A stretch of 64,000 nt of DNA from VEQN01 sp036405975 (lineage in GTDB: Bacteria; Patescibacteriota; Minisyncoccia; Phycocordibacterales; CAIZLB01): contig DASWWM010000034.1 of NCBI GenBank assembly GCA_036405975.1, positions 1 to 64,000 of the forward strand, written 5' to 3'. Every line of letters starts with the position of its first letter. Positions within the stretch are counted from its first letter, which is position 1. The notes under the pieces were generated by a model. The model was not told where the DNA came from and did not search any database. It saw nothing but the letters and a program-made list of their open reading frames with translations. The position numbers and the translations under genes are program-made. Shown here one piece after another: positions 63,196-64,000 of this stretch.

Positions 63196-64000
63196 ATGAC
63201 AAATACACCGACGAATTACCCTGAAAATACGATGGAAAAGCTCATTTCGCTCTCGAAGCGAAAAGGGTTCATCTACCAGGGGTCGGAGATTTACGGAGGA
63301 CTCGCGGGAACGTGGGATTACGGACCGCTCGGAGTTGCCCTCAAGAACAATATCAAGAATATCTGGTGGAAAAGGTTCGTCCTCGACCGGGAAGACATGT
63401 ACGGAGTCGATGCGGCAATCCTCATGAACCAGGAGGTGTGGAAGGCCAGCGGTCATGTCGGCGGTTTCTCTGATCCATTGGTCGAAGACCTGAAGACGAA
63501 CAAGCGCTATCGAGCCGATCATCTCATTGAGGACTTTGCAGAAAAGAATCCTGCAGCGGGTGTCGATACAAAAGGAATGGGCCTTGCGTATATGGCCGAG
63601 GTCATCAAGAACAATGGCATCAAGAGTCCCGAGGGAAATCCGCTTGGCGAGGTGCGACAGTTCAATATGATGTTCAAGACGAGCGTCGGCGCAATGCAGG
63701 ACGAAGGATCTGTTTCATATCTTCGACCTGAGACTGCACAGGGAATGTTCGTAAACTTCAAGAATGTCGTCGACTCATTCCATCCGAAGCTTCCGTTCGG
63801 CCTTGCTCAGATCGGAAAGGCCTTCCGAAACGAGATCGCCCCGCGAGATTTCATTTTCCGAACGCGAGAGTTCGAACAGATGGAGATCGAGTATTTCATA
63901 AAGCCTCCGAAGAATGACGAAGACAAGGCATGGGAGGAGGTGTTCAATCATTTCAGGGAACAGGTCGTGGCATTCACGACCGACATCGGACTTAATCCGG
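63196..64000 (+). CDS. glyS: Glycyl-tRNA synthetase, dimeric type (5' part only)
   Basis: 268 residues visible, cut by the window end. This is the alpha2 GlyRS (eukaryote/Thermus-like) and not the alpha2beta2 form. Start MTNTPTNYPENTMEKLISLS; GFIYQGSEIYGGLAGTWDYG, SGHVGGFSDPLVEDLKTNKR, RPETAQGMFVNFKNVVDSFH and GKAFRNEIAPRDFIFRTREF (motif 2) are diagnostic. The zinc-site Cys normally found after SDPLV are replaced (EDLKTNKRYRADHL), so that site seems lost. TACTAT box 9 bases before the ATG. Confidence 0.93.
   Translation, partial: MTNTPTNYPENTMEKLISLSKRKGFIYQGSEIYGGLAGTWDYGPLGVALKNNIKNIWWKRFVLDREDMYGVDAAILMNQEVWKASGHVGGFSDPLVEDLKTNKRYRADHLIEDFAEKNPAAGVDTKGMGLAYMAEVIKNNGIKSPEGNPLGEVRQFNMMFKTSVGAMQDEGSVSYLRPETAQGMFVNFKNVVDSFHPKLPFGLAQIGKAFRNEIAPRDFIFRTREFEQMEIEYFIKPPKNDEDKAWEEVFNHFREQVVAFTTDIGLNP

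Noticed and set aside
1..64000. CRISPR arrays, insertion sequences, prophage or rRNA operons
   Set aside because: No spaced direct repeats, transposase or integrase signatures, phage structural genes or rRNA-like stretches were seen.

Overview
The window reads as chromosomal DNA of a Candidate Phyla Radiation (Patescibacteria) bacterium, most likely a Parcubacteria-type lineage. This is inferred from gene content: compact single-copy housekeeping genes, many short membrane-anchored proteins of no known family, a PilM/PilN/PilO-type pilus operon with no secretin nearby, secreted proteins with AWxxNIGW motifs, and a pilin-like transmembrane segment fused to an extracellular domain. No rRNA, CRISPR array, transposase or prophage was seen. 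Arg codon CGA dominates in ribosomal-protein genes, and many start codons lie only 6 to 13 bases after a TATAAT-like box, which suggests mostly leaderless mRNAs.

Layout. 1-2.3 kb: partial pilin-like fusion protein and a predicted anchored propeller. 2.3-6.7 kb: the origin region, with rpmH-rnpA-yidC leftward, dnaA rightward, an oriC-like DnaA-box cluster, dnaN and a small DciA-like gene. 6.7-12.6 kb: a class A penicillin-binding protein, tyrS, an acidic small protein, ruvC and ruvB. 12.6-13.0 kb: a gene-free stretch with two structured elements, one a probable free-standing RNA. 13-22 kb: pilB, tsaE-polA, holA, a tRNA-Lys, DoxX, a SPOUT methyltransferase, mutM, ruvA and rpsT. 22-27 kb: membrane proteins, a C39-like protease, an HD nucleotidase, a deaminase and three tRNAs. 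27-31 kb: ruvX, a tRNA-binding protein, the pilM operon and a tRNA-Arg. 31-38 kb: an Fe-S DNA glycosylase-like gene, traX, tRNA-Val, rluA, rplS, tRNA-Leu, tRNA-His, a NADAR/DNPH1-like pair and anchored proteins. 38-44 kb: undecaprenyl-phosphate recycling (PAP2, uppP), two SIMPL proteins around folD, and secE-nusG-rplK. 44-48 kb: dut, a dCMP deaminase and a four-gene secreted/surface cluster. 48-64 kb: glyA, tmk, a holin-like gene, a tandem MazG-like gene, argS, a peptidoglycan-binding secreted protein, trhO, an ileS carrying an inserted histidine-phosphatase domain, recO, a large anchored Ig-like protein and the start of glyS.

How the genes fit together. The set covers replication start (dnaA, oriC, dnaN, holA, polA, DciA-like) and Holliday-junction processing (ruvA, ruvB, ruvC, plus ruvX). 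Base repair is covered by mutM and the HhH-GPD-like gene. There is an unusually full nucleotide-pool set: dCMP deaminase, dUTPase, thymidylate kinase, GlyA and FolD for one-carbon units, HD 5'-nucleotidase, MazG-like, DNPH1-like N-glycosidase and NADAR. Envelope functions are class A PBP, PAP2, UppP, YidC, type IV pilus parts, TraX and secreted surface proteins.

The strongest candidates for something new are the IleRS-phosphatase fusion (56869-60573), a repeat family placed just downstream of three tRNA genes (24478-24582, 32627-32740, 35698-35795), and the structured RNA at 12776-12948. Next come the CGA/tRNA-Arg(GCG) decoding pattern and the leaderless promoter architecture.
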